Positions 1 through 11,198 of a stretch of DNA of 64,000 nucleotides are shown in pieces. The stretch lies in assembly GCF_001644565.1 (NCBI RefSeq), contig NZ_CP011387.1, positions 1,410,501 to 1,474,500 of the forward strand, in the 5' to 3' direction. How positions within the stretch are numbered: position 1 is the first letter of the stretch; every line of letters begins with the position of its first letter. The DNA is from Deinococcus puniceus (GTDB lineage Bacteria; Deinococcota; Deinococci; Deinococcales; Deinococcaceae). A program made the position numbers and the translations under genes. The notes below the pieces were generated by a model. The model made no database searches and was not told where the DNA came from. It saw nothing but the letters and a program-made list of their open reading frames with translations.

Positions 1-1
1 G

Positions 2-403
2 ACCGCCAATCAGTCGTACACCTCACTCCAAATCAGTGGGAAAGGCGTGCTGGCGCTGGGTTCCGTCACCCGGTCTGCCGACGCCAACACGGCAGAAGTG
101 GGCCTGTACCGCCCCAATGAGGGTCGGCCCTACGCCACACTTAAAGCCAATTCAGCCGCCACCCGCCAAAACCTGCACCGCTGGAGTTCAGATAGCACCC
201 TGCTGGCCCTCGTCAACGCCGATGAACGCAGCTTCCGAGTGGATGTCGTTGACATTGCCAGTGGTAAAGTAGCCGCCAGCACGCCGCCTCTCGCCAACGC
301 TCCGGCCTTCATGTCTTGGTCACCCGACAACGCCAAGCTAACCGTAGGTGCGGGCTTGCTGGACGGCCTGAACGCGGTGACGGTGTTTGGGGTGAAGCCC
401 TGA
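2..403 (+). CDS. C-terminal part of a propeller-like hypothetical protein
   Basis: The reading frame is open from the first bases of the window to a TGA at 401-403, so this is the 3' end of a longer gene. The visible 133 residues contain short strands typical of WD40/YVTN-like beta-propellers: a segment ending VDIASGKVAAS, then a serine/tryptophan/aspartate turn (MSWSPDN) and a closing strand. No enzyme motif is visible. The next gene is convergent, and a long palindrome lies between the two stops. The function is unknown; the propeller assignment rests on pattern only. Confidence 0.6.
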   Translation, partial: TANQSYTSLQISGKGVLALGSVTRSADANTAEVGLYRPNEGRPYATLKANSAATRQNLHRWSSDSTLLALVNADERSFRVDVVDIASGKVAASTPPLANAPAFMSWSPDNAKLTVGAGLLDGLNAVTVFGVKP

Positions 404-420
404 TAGAGACAGATTAAAGA

Positions 421-465
421 GTGTGGATCGTAGCCAGTGGTTAAACCACGATCTACGATCCACAC
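421..465. repeat. Long palindrome between convergent genes (GTGGATCGT family)
   Basis: A 13-base arm GTGTGGATCGTAG at 421-433 pairs perfectly with CTACGATCCACAC at 453-465. The space between holds a second small hairpin (GTGGTT/AACCAC). It sits between two convergent stops and may act as a bidirectional terminator, although neither side has a good T-run. The GTGGATCGT core recurs near 18880, 54840 and 56080, so this belongs to a dispersed repeat family. Confidence 0.7.
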
Positions 466-478
466 TCCACCCCCGCTT

Positions 479-2125
<1,647 letters not shown>

Positions 2126-2146
2126 CGGTAAACCTCCGGGTGAATA

Positions 2147-2175
2147 AGAGTAACCATGTTTATCTTTAGATAAAC
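2147..2175 (-). promoter_or_regulatory. Candidate operator and promoter of the acyl-CoA mutase gene
   Basis: An 18-base palindrome with 8-base perfect arms (GTTTATCT/AGATAAAC) lies at 2158-2175. On the minus strand it is just upstream of a TACTCT hexamer (2147-2152) that could be the -10 box of the mutase gene, so the palindrome would cover the -35/spacer region. That is a typical place for a TetR- or GntR-type repressor site. No regulator gene is adjacent. The rest of the 228-base divergent region shows nothing else clear. Confidence 0.45.
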
Positions 2176-2353
2176 CGAGCGGAGCGAGTTTGGTAAAAAG
2201 TACGTTCAGATGAGAGTGGAGGGATGGAGTGCCTTTTGCGGAATCCCGAAACGGTAATCTGGACGTACTTAGGCAGTAAAAACAAACGCTCGTTAGGTGG
2301 CCTCTAGCCTAGCAGACCAGAGCCACATCAGCTTGGGGCGTTAGTGTGCCGCC

Positions 2354-3169
2354 ATGCAAATCCGCCGGATGGGATGGTTGTCTTTGGTTCTGATGGGTAG
2401 CTTTGCATGTGCTAAGCCGCCTGCTCCGACTTCACCCATGCCCCAAGCTCAAGCCTCCGCTCAGGGCATCACGTTTCGGGCGTTGCCGGGGGCGCTGACG
2501 GCTACCCGTGCAGGCCGCTTTCTTTGGCGCAAGACTGGCCCGCTTGCCCATCCGACGCGGTTGGAATTGTTGGCTAATCCCGGCAAACTGCTGCTACTCA
2601 GTGAGGAAAATTCGTTCATTGGAAGCCAAATCATTCTCTCGGCTTACGCACTACAAACGGGCAAACTGTTATGGCAGACGCCCATACTTGAGAATTACGC
2701 TAACGCTTCGGCAGGCATGAGGGGCAGTGCAGGCCAAACGCTGGTTTTGTCGGCGGTGTCTGGCGAACCGATGACAGGCAAAGTACAGGGAATCGCGCTG
2801 GAGACAGGAAATGTGCGCTGGACGGCTAGGCAGGACTTGGTGGGCTACACCGATATTGAAGCCTTGGTGATTGATCTGGGTACAGGCGCTCAGCCGATGA
2901 ACAGCGCAGGTCTGCTGCCCTTGAACCGCATCACGCTGGCGACAGGCAAGATGGCTTCTTTCACGGTCAAGCTGCCCAATCGTCCCAACTGCGGCCCAAT
3001 GAATTATCAGGGAAGCATTCCCAGTCTGACCTTTGCCCACAAGTTTCTCTACGCTCTACGGCAAGACTCTTGCGGCCCGTTCATTGCCCGTGTGGATTGG
3101 CACGGTGGCGCGGCTCAGACGCCGTTGTTATATCCAGACCGCAGGAACGCCGCGCCCGCCGTCAAGTAG
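2354..3169 (+). CDS. Lipoprotein with PQQ-type propeller repeats, hypothetical
   Basis: The 271-residue product starts with a short signal peptide and a lipobox-like GSFAC around residue 19, followed by a Pro/Ala-rich linker, so it is probably an anchored lipoprotein. Two segments, LSAYALQTGKLLWQ and GIALETGNVRWT, match the alternating strand pattern of PQQ/quinoprotein beta-propeller repeats, although 271 residues is too short for a full eight-bladed propeller. No catalytic residues are recognisable. The gene is divergent from the mutase gene and is followed after 27 bases by a GNAT gene in the same direction. The function is unknown. Confidence 0.65.
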   Translation: MQIRRMGWLSLVLMGSFACAKPPAPTSPMPQAQASAQGITFRALPGALTATRAGRFLWRKTGPLAHPTRLELLANPGKLLLLSEENSFIGSQIILSAYALQTGKLLWQTPILENYANASAGMRGSAGQTLVLSAVSGEPMTGKVQGIALETGNVRWTARQDLVGYTDIEALVIDLGTGAQPMNSAGLLPLNRITLATGKMASFTVKLPNRPNCGPMNYQGSIPSLTFAHKFLYALRQDSCGPFIARVDWHGGAAQTPLLYPDRRNAAPAVK

Positions 3170-3196
3170 ATTCACGGAGCCTCAGCCATTCAGCCC

Positions 3197-4180
3197 ATGC
3201 CGCCGTCACTCGTCCTGTCTAAGCTGAGGCCAGTGACCCTTCCAACTCTGCCCACCGCTGCCGCCCTCGCCCGGTTCAGCTTTGCCGCCCAGCATCCGGT
3301 CAGCCTGGGGTGGTGTTCGGAATCCCAGCGCCTGAGCAATCTGGCCGACGAACACGCCTTCGATCTGCAATTGGCAACCGATCTGGAATTGGCGGCCAAT
3401 CGCGCCCAGTGGATGAACATTTCGCAGCCGCCAGAAGCCTTTTTGAACCGGTGGCTCTCGGTGCGGCCTGACCTTGACGCCATGCTCAGCATCCGGTTCG
3501 AGGGCGGCAATCCTGACAAACCGTTTGTAGATGTGAGCGCCACTTCCCGCCCCGTATTGCCCGCCGATTTGCCTGTGCTCTCCGCTTCAGCTCAGCAAAC
3601 CTATGGTGTATTCAACCCCCAGCGTCTCCGGTTCTGGTCGTCTGCCGAAGCTGGGGCTTTTGTAGGCACACAGCCGGATATGCGCGTGCTGGCTGCTCCT
3701 GTGCGCGACTTGCAACCTCGTCCCACTCCCCCAGAATTGTCGCTCCGACCCACGCTGGACACGTCCCAACTGGCAGCGGCGCGTGAGGCTTATGCCGATG
3801 TAGACCGCCTGCATCCCGCCCATCCTGGTCAGGCCCGCATCTTCTCTGAGGAAGATTTGCAGGAAACGGTAGACGCGGGAACCATGTTCGATGTGCTGCG
3901 AAACGGCGAGTGGGTGGGGTATGTGGGCGTGTTGCCTAAGCCCAAGCACGGTCTAAACGCCTATTCGCTTCAGGAATTGATCTTGGCTTCAGCCTGCCGG
4001 GGACGTGGATACGGCGCGGCGCTGACCACGTTGTTGGCTCAAGCATTGCCCCAAGGAGATCGCGTCCTCCTTGGCACCATTCATGCAGACAATCGGGGCG
4101 CACGACAAGCCGCTTTGCAGGCGGGGCGCGTGGATATAGGGGGCTGGTCATGGCTGCCCCTGCTCCATGCTTTGGCCTGA
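3197..4180 (+). CDS. GNAT-family N-acetyltransferase
   Basis: The protein has 327 residues. The C-terminal third carries the acetyl-CoA-binding signature of GNAT enzymes: a beta strand (LQELILASACRG), then the R/Q-x-x-G-x-G/A loop as RGRGYGAAL, and a later strand with Asn-Arg-Gly-Ala before the last helix. The N-terminal two thirds resemble a second, degenerate GNAT-like fold without a clear acetyl-CoA loop, as in tandem GNAT proteins. The substrate cannot be told. The ATG at 3197 follows the lipoprotein gene closely, so they may be co-transcribed. Confidence 0.75.
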   Translation: MPPSLVLSKLRPVTLPTLPTAAALARFSFAAQHPVSLGWCSESQRLSNLADEHAFDLQLATDLELAANRAQWMNISQPPEAFLNRWLSVRPDLDAMLSIRFEGGNPDKPFVDVSATSRPVLPADLPVLSASAQQTYGVFNPQRLRFWSSAEAGAFVGTQPDMRVLAAPVRDLQPRPTPPELSLRPTLDTSQLAAAREAYADVDRLHPAHPGQARIFSEEDLQETVDAGTMFDVLRNGEWVGYVGVLPKPKHGLNAYSLQELILASACRGRGYGAALTTLLAQALPQGDRVLLGTIHADNRGARQAALQAGRVDIGGWSWLPLLHALA

Positions 4181-4398
4181 ATTTGCTTGACCCTGCCCTG
4201 ACGCCCTGCTGATCTGCTAGAATCTATGTTTGGGTGTCTCGCCCACCAGTGATGTGTGGCGAGCCTTTTCATGCCGGGGCCGCTGGGCTTCTGAACAGGC
4301 ACATCCTGACCACAGTGTCAGGCCAGCGCCCCGGACATGCACCAAGTTCCGCCCTCGCCTCCAGCCCGTTGCTGGTGCGCTTGCGGGCGGGGGAGAGA

Positions 4399-6186
<1,788 letters not shown>

Positions 6187-6203
6187 GCAGAGAAATCTGC
6201 TCG

Positions 6204-6241
6204 GCACGCGCCCCGGCTTCGGCTTGGGGCGCGTGCTTTTG
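6204..6241 (+). terminator. Rho-independent terminator of typA
   Basis: An 11-base perfect GC-rich stem (GCACGCGCCCC at 6204-6214, GGGGCGCGTGC at 6226-6236) with a short loop is followed by TTTT, 17 bases after the typA stop. Confidence 0.88.
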
Positions 6242-6316
6242 CTGTATACAGTGCCTGTCTCCGGGCCAGTAGCCACCATGAAGGCTCACTTGTCTGACAT
6301 TCGCCCTTGTGTGCCC

Positions 6317-6344
6317 TTGACCTGAGCTTTATCCTGACTATAGG
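6317..6344 (+). promoter_or_regulatory. Promoter of the 169-residue hypothetical gene
   Basis: TTGACC (6317-6322) is separated by 16 bases from TATAGG (6339-6344), giving a start of transcription only a few bases before the ATG at 6356. The mRNA would have almost no leader. Confidence 0.55.
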
Positions 6345-6355
6345 ACTCAGGATTA

Positions 6356-6865
6356 ATGACCCAACTCCAAACCACCCCCACCGCCACCGCCCACCTCAAC
6401 ACGCACACCCGCTCGCTATTATTGGCGGCTGAGGCGGTGCTGGCCCATCTTCATCCCCGCGCCCCGCTGCGCTTGGCACAGGTCAACTTCGAGGGTGTGG
6501 CTTATACCAGTGCGCCCGACGCCGATGCTTTGCGCCTGAACCGCGCTTTGGCCGAAGAAGTTGTGCTGGTGGCCTCGGCTCAGGCGGCGGCGGGTGCGTT
6601 GCTGGGACTCGCTCCAAGCCGGATGGGGTCAGTGCGCGACGCGGGCGAATTGCTGACGTTGGCCCTGACCGAACCCGAAGAACAGGAAGTCTTGCCCGCT
6701 TACCTGTCGGTCTTGGAAGCGCGGGCGCGGGTGCTGTTGCGGCGTTCGTGGGCCGAGGTGGAAGTGGTGGCAGCGGGCCTGCGTGAACTGGGCCAACTGG
6801 ACGCCCGCGATGTGGCCCACCGAATTGCCTGTGCCCAAAGCATTCGCGGCACACTGCTGAACTGA
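6356..6865 (+). CDS. Hypothetical alpha-helical protein
   Basis: The 169-residue product is rich in Ala and Leu and predicted helical throughout, without signal peptide, membrane segment or cysteine cluster. It resembles no family I recognise. Codon choice and GC content match its neighbours, and it has its own promoter with a very short leader, so I treat it as a real gene. It lies alone between the typA terminator and the DUF1540 gene. Confidence 0.6.
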   Translation: MTQLQTTPTATAHLNTHTRSLLLAAEAVLAHLHPRAPLRLAQVNFEGVAYTSAPDADALRLNRALAEEVVLVASAQAAAGALLGLAPSRMGSVRDAGELLTLALTEPEEQEVLPAYLSVLEARARVLLRRSWAEVEVVAAGLRELGQLDARDVAHRIACAQSIRGTLLN

Positions 6866-7070
6866 CCTCGCGGGTTGGCTTTGGTCTCATGTACTTCTGC
6901 TGGTATTCAGAGGCCAGATGAGTACAAATCTCGTCTGGACGCGCTTTTTTCTGGGCTGGCGTACAAAACCACGCGGGACAGTCGGAATTGTAGGCTGATA
7001 TTCATTTTGCAAGCCAGATCACGATGGTTTCTGGGCGGTCAGTTCATTCTGCCCGTACAGGAGAATCAAC

Positions 7071-7277
7071 ATGAATGACACCTCTAAGTCTTTGGTCAGC
7101 CGTTGCGACGCCACTTCTTGCCGCTACAACGAAGATATGCAGTGCCACGCCGGACAGATAGAAGTGCAAATGGTCATGGGTGAAATGGGCGCACAGATGG
7201 CCCATTGCATGACCTTCGCGCCCGAAGACGGGGCCGATATGACGCAGGGCATGCAGGCCAATCCCGGTCACGACTGA
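7071..7277 (+). CDS. DUF1540-domain small cysteine protein
   Basis: The 68-residue protein has the cysteine spacing of DUF1540: SRCDATSCRYNEDMQC followed by a fourth cysteine (AHCMTF). Such proteins are thought to bind a metal through these cysteines; the role is not established. The ATG at 7071 follows an AGGAG ribosome binding site. A terminator lies directly behind the gene. The C-terminal half is Met-rich (eight Met in the protein), which together with the Cys residues may matter for metal or redox binding. Confidence 0.82.
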   Translation: MNDTSKSLVSRCDATSCRYNEDMQCHAGQIEVQMVMGEMGAQMAHCMTFAPEDGADMTQGMQANPGHD

Positions 7278-7308
7278 ATAACCACAATTCGATACCGCAG
7301 AACGCTTC

Positions 7309-7335
7309 AGCCCAGACTCAGGTTTGGGCTTTTTG
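7309..7335 (+). terminator. Terminator of the DUF1540 gene
   Basis: AGCCCA (7309-7314) pairs with TGGGCT (7325-7330) around a 10-base loop and is followed by TTTTT. It sits between two convergent genes. Confidence 0.75.
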
Positions 7336-7340
7336 CTGTC

Positions 7341-8264
7341 TCAGAGCACCAATACGCCGTGATGCTTGGCTTTGTCCTGCGGCTCCACGTGGATGGTCAC
7401 GTGTGCGCCTTCCATTTCGGCCCGGATCGCGTCCTCTAATCGGTCACAGATGGCATGTGCGGCGCGGACGGTCATTTCGCTGGCCACGACCAGATGAAAC
7501 TCGACGAAGGTGGTGCGGCCCGCGTGCCGGGTACGCAGATCGTGGATTTCCAGTGCGCCCTCGGCCTGCTCGCTGATGACGGTGCGAATGCGGCGCTCGG
7601 TGACGGGATTCACGCCCGCATCCATCAGGCCGCCGACGCTATCGCGCATCAGATTCCAGCCACTCCAGAGGATATTGAGGGCCACCAGAATCGCCAGTGC
7701 CGGGTCAAGCACATGCCAGCCGGTAAATTTTGCCAGCAGCACGCCGATCAGCACGCCCACGCTGGTCAGCACGTCACTGAAGACATGCCGCCCATCGGCC
7801 AATAGCGCCGGACTGCGGGCGGTTCGGCCCACGCGCAGCAGCACGCTCGCCCATACGGCATTGATGGCTGTGGCGATCAGGTTCACGCCCAAGCCCAGCA
7901 GCGGCGCGTCCACGACCCTGGGGCTTGTCAGGTCTGGGATGGCGACCCGCAAAATGCTCACCGCCGCCAGTACGATCAATACACCCTCCGCCACCGCACT
8001 CAGGTATTCGGCTTTGGTGTGCCCATACGGGTGGTTGGCATCGGCGGGCCGCGCCGCCACCCACAGCGCCAGCAGTGCGCCGCCCGCCGCCACAACGTTG
8101 ATGACGCTTTCCAGCGCGTCGGAATACAGAGCCACGCTGCCCGTCAGCAAGTAGGCCACGAATTTTAGACCCAGCACCACGAGCGCCACCACCACGCTGA
8201 AGGCCGCAATGCGGATCAGGGACGTGGGCGGCGCGGGCGGCAGAGGAAGTGGGCCAGAGGTCAT
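7341..8264 (-). CDS. Cation diffusion facilitator (CDF) metal exporter
   Basis: The 307-residue form starting at ATG 8264 begins directly before the first membrane helix (SLIRIAAFSVVVALVVLGLK). A frame extension to 8468 would run into uvrD and is not used. Six membrane segments fit a CDF antiporter. The metal-site motifs are visible: YSDALES in helix 2 and HVFSDVLTS in helix 5. The C-terminal cytoplasmic domain (EGALEIHDLRTRHAGRTTFVEFHL) is the usual ferredoxin-like dimer domain. Zn, Fe or Mn export is likely, but the residues alone do not fix the metal. The start is uncertain because no good ribosome binding site is seen. Confidence 0.87.
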   Translation of the reverse strand: MTSGPLPLPPAPPTSLIRIAAFSVVVALVVLGLKFVAYLLTGSVALYSDALESVINVVAAGGALLALWVAARPADANHPYGHTKAEYLSAVAEGVLIVLAAVSILRVAIPDLTSPRVVDAPLLGLGVNLIATAINAVWASVLLRVGRTARSPALLADGRHVFSDVLTSVGVLIGVLLAKFTGWHVLDPALAILVALNILWSGWNLMRDSVGGLMDAGVNPVTERRIRTVISEQAEGALEIHDLRTRHAGRTTFVEFHLVVASEMTVRAAHAICDRLEDAIRAEMEGAHVTIHVEPQDKAKHHGVLVL

Positions 8265-8385
8265 CGGCTGTAGGCTAACAGGGTTAGGCGCGGCGAAAAC
8301 GGTGCCCGGAGCGGGGACAGCGGAGATGGGCCGGGGTTGCGTTCCATTACGCCCATCACATAACGCGGCCTGATACACTTGTTCG

Positions 8386-10671
8386 GTGACTGTGCCGGAT
8401 TCTGCTCCCTCCAACTTGACTGCTGCCAACCTGCCCGCCTCTGATCTGCTGAGCCAACTGAACCCCAATCAGGCGCAGGCCGCCGACCATTACACCGGCC
8501 CCGCGCTGGTCATTGCGGGCGCGGGCAGCGGCAAAACGCGCACCCTGATCTACCGGATTGCCCACCTGATCCAGCATTACGGCGCAGACCCCGGCGAAAT
8601 TTTGGCCGTGACCTTTACCAACAAGGCCGCCGCCGAGATGCGCGAGCGGGCCAAACATCTGGTGAAGGGGGCCGACAAACTGTGGATGAGTACCTTCCAC
8701 AGCGCGGGCGTGCGGATTTTGCGGGCGTATGGCGAACACATCGGGCTGCGGCGCGGCTTCGTGATTTACGACGACGACGATCAGATGGACATTCTGAAGG
8801 AGATCATGGGCGCGGTGCCGGGCATTGGCCCCGACACCAATCCCCGTGTGCTGCGCGGCATTCTTGATCGGGCCAAGAGCAATTTGCAGGTGCCCGCCGA
8901 TCTGGAACGCTGGCCCGAACCCTATATCAGCGGCCTGCCCCGCGAAACCGCCGCTGAAGTGTACCGCCGCTACGAGGCCCGCAAGAAAGGCCAAAACGCC
9001 ATCGACTTTGGCGACCTGATTACCGAAACGGTGCGGCTGTTTAAGGAAGTGCCCGGCGTGCTTGACCGAGTGCAAGACCGCGCCTGCTTTATTCATGTCG
9101 ACGAGTATCAGGATACGAACAAGGCGCAATATGAATTGACGCGCCTGCTGGCCTCCAGAGATAGAAACTTATTGGTGGTAGGCGACCCCGATCAATCGAT
9201 TTACAAGTTTCGCGGTGCAGACATCCAAAATATCTTGGACTTTCAGAAGGATTACGCCGACGCCAAGGTGTATATGCTGGAGCACAATTACCGTTCCAGC
9301 GCCAAAGTGTTGGGCATTGCCAACCGACTGATTGAAAACAACTCCGAACGCCTAGAAAAGACGCTGTTGGCGGTTAAGGATGACGGTCATCCTGTCGTGT
9401 TTCACCGCGCCACCGACCACCGGGCCGAGGGCGACTTCGTGGCCGAGTGGGTGACAAGGCTGCATGGGCAGGGGCAAAAGCTGACCGATATGGCGATTTT
9501 GTACCGCACCAACGCCCAATCCCGCGTGATTGAGGAGTCGCTGCGGCGGGTGCAGATTCCGGCCAAAATCGTGGGCGGCGTGGGGTTTTATGACCGCCGC
9601 GAAATCCGCGACATCCTCGCCTATGCCCGCCTCGCCATCAACCCCGACGACGATGTGGCCCTGCGCCGAATCATCGGACGGCCCCGGCGCGGCATCGGGG
9701 ATACGGCCCTAGAAAAGCTGATGGAGTGGGCGCGGCTGAACCAGACCTCCATCCTGACGGCCTGCGCCAACTGCGTTGAGCAAGGCATTCTTGACCGGGG
9801 CGCGCAGAAGCCCAAAGAATTTGCCGACTTGATGGCCGCCATGAGCGACGCCGCCGACAACTATCTGCCGGGGCCGTTTTTCCGCTTCGTGATCGAGAAC
9901 AGCGGGTATCTGGATTTGCTGCGCCAAGAAGGGCAGGAAGGCCAAGTGCGGCTGGAAAACTTGGAAGAACTCGTGAGCGCCGCCGAGGAATGGTCTCAGA
10001 CCAATGACGGCACCATCGGCGACTTTTTGGATGACGCCGCGTTGCTGTCCAGCGTGGACGACATGCGGGCCAAGAAGGAAAACCGCGACGTGCCCGAAGA
10101 AGCCGTGACGTTGATGACGCTGCACAATGCCAAAGGGCTGGAATTTCCCACCGTGTTTATCGTGGGCACCGAAGAAGGGCTGCTGCCCAGCAAAAACGCG
10201 CTGCTGGAGGCGAGCGGCATTGAAGAAGAGCGCCGCCTGTTCTATGTGGGCATCACGCGGGCGATGGATCGCCTGTTCCTCACCGCCGCGCAAAACCGGA
10301 TGCAGTTCGGCAAAACCAACGCTGCCGAAGACAGCCGCTTTCTGGAAGAAATCGAGGGCGGGTTTGACACCATCGATCCCTACGGACAGGTCATCGAATA
10401 CCGCGCCAAAACGTGGAAAGAGTACCGCCCCACCGTGCCGAGCCGTCCCAGCGCACCCACCTTCGTCCACCCCAGCGCCGTGAAAAATACCAGTTCCATG
10501 ACGGCGGAGATGGCCTACCGGGGCGGCGAAAAAGTGACGCATCCCAAATTTGGCGCGGGTCAGGTGTTGGCAGTCGCAGGCATGGGCGAGCGCCAAGAAG
10601 TGACGGTGCATTTTCCCAGCGTGGGAACTAAAAAGCTGTTGGTGAAGTTTGCAAACCTGAGCTTGGCCTGA
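8386..10671 (+). CDS. uvrD: ATP-dependent DNA helicase UvrD/PcrA
   Basis: This superfamily 1A helicase has 761 residues. Motifs in order: Q motif (LNPNQAQAADH), Walker A AGAGSGKTRT near 44-53, motif Ib FTNKAAAEM, motif II DEYQDTN, motif III GDPDQSIYKFRGAD, motif V (MTLHNAKGLEFPTVF) and motif VI (ERRLFYVGITRAMDRL). The C-terminal Tudor-like tail (GEKVTHPKFGAGQVL) is also present. It unwinds DNA in nucleotide excision and mismatch repair. The GTG start lies 6 bases after TACACT (8374-8379), a leaderless arrangement. Confidence 0.97.
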   Translation: MTVPDSAPSNLTAANLPASDLLSQLNPNQAQAADHYTGPALVIAGAGSGKTRTLIYRIAHLIQHYGADPGEILAVTFTNKAAAEMRERAKHLVKGADKLWMSTFHSAGVRILRAYGEHIGLRRGFVIYDDDDQMDILKEIMGAVPGIGPDTNPRVLRGILDRAKSNLQVPADLERWPEPYISGLPRETAAEVYRRYEARKKGQNAIDFGDLITETVRLFKEVPGVLDRVQDRACFIHVDEYQDTNKAQYELTRLLASRDRNLLVVGDPDQSIYKFRGADIQNILDFQKDYADAKVYMLEHNYRSSAKVLGIANRLIENNSERLEKTLLAVKDDGHPVVFHRATDHRAEGDFVAEWVTRLHGQGQKLTDMAILYRTNAQSRVIEESLRRVQIPAKIVGGVGFYDRREIRDILAYARLAINPDDDVALRRIIGRPRRGIGDTALEKLMEWARLNQTSILTACANCVEQGILDRGAQKPKEFADLMAAMSDAADNYLPGPFFRFVIENSGYLDLLRQEGQEGQVRLENLEELVSAAEEWSQTNDGTIGDFLDDAALLSSVDDMRAKKENRDVPEEAVTLMTLHNAKGLEFPTVFIVGTEEGLLPSKNALLEASGIEEERRLFYVGITRAMDRLFLTAAQNRMQFGKTNAAEDSRFLEEIEGGFDTIDPYGQVIEYRAKTWKEYRPTVPSRPSAPTFVHPSAVKNTSSMTAEMAYRGGEKVTHPKFGAGQVLAVAGMGERQEVTVHFPSVGTKKLLVKFANLSLA

Positions 10672-10697
10672 ACTGAGTTTAGCTTGGGCTTCTGTCT

Positions 10698-11198
10698 CTA
10701 CTCGTCTAAGACCACCCAGTGCCGGAGTTCGCCCGCTGGTACGCGCAAAAGCTCGCTTATATTCCGTGGATACACGAGCCGCGATTCAAGTTCTGCCAGT
10801 GGAATCCACTCGCAGCGCACGCTCGCGTTGTCCAACACCGGGAAGGATTCGGCGGGCAACTCGGCGGGCGCGTCCATGCGGTAGAAAAAACCGATTTCGT
10901 GGGCGCGGTTGTCCGGTGGGCCGAAGTGATTCTCCACGATTCCCACCAACTGCATTCCCCCCGGCGGTGTGCCCGTTTCTTCGGCCCACTCGCGGGCGGC
11001 ACAGCTTTCGCTGGTCTCGCCTGTGCCCAGTGCGCCCCCCGGCAGATACCAGAATCCTAAGTTGTCTTCGGTGTTGGCGAGCAGGCAGGCCTCCGGTGTA
11101 TGGGCATTCCGCACGCACAAAATTGCCACCCGCACGCTGAAGGTCAGGCCGCCCAATGGTAAGCGAATATCCACCGGATCAGGGTTGAACTCGGTCAT
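10698..11198 (-). CDS. Nudix hydrolase
   Basis: The 166-residue protein contains a complete Nudix box: Gly55, Glu61, Arg69-Glu70, Glu73-Glu74 and Gly76 in the G-x5-E-x7-REuxEExGu spacing. It hydrolyses a nucleoside diphosphate linked to another group; the substrate cannot be told. Its ATG overlaps the stop of the upstream LRV-repeat gene by four bases (ATGA), so the two are translationally coupled. Deinococcus genomes carry many Nudix genes. The gene is convergent with uvrD. Confidence 0.93.
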   Translation of the reverse strand: MTEFNPDPVDIRLPLGGLTFSVRVAILCVRNAHTPEACLLANTEDNLGFWYLPGGALGTGETSESCAAREWAEETGTPPGGMQLVGIVENHFGPPDNRAHEIGFFYRMDAPAELPAESFPVLDNASVRCEWIPLAELESRLVYPRNISELLRVPAGELRHWVVLDE

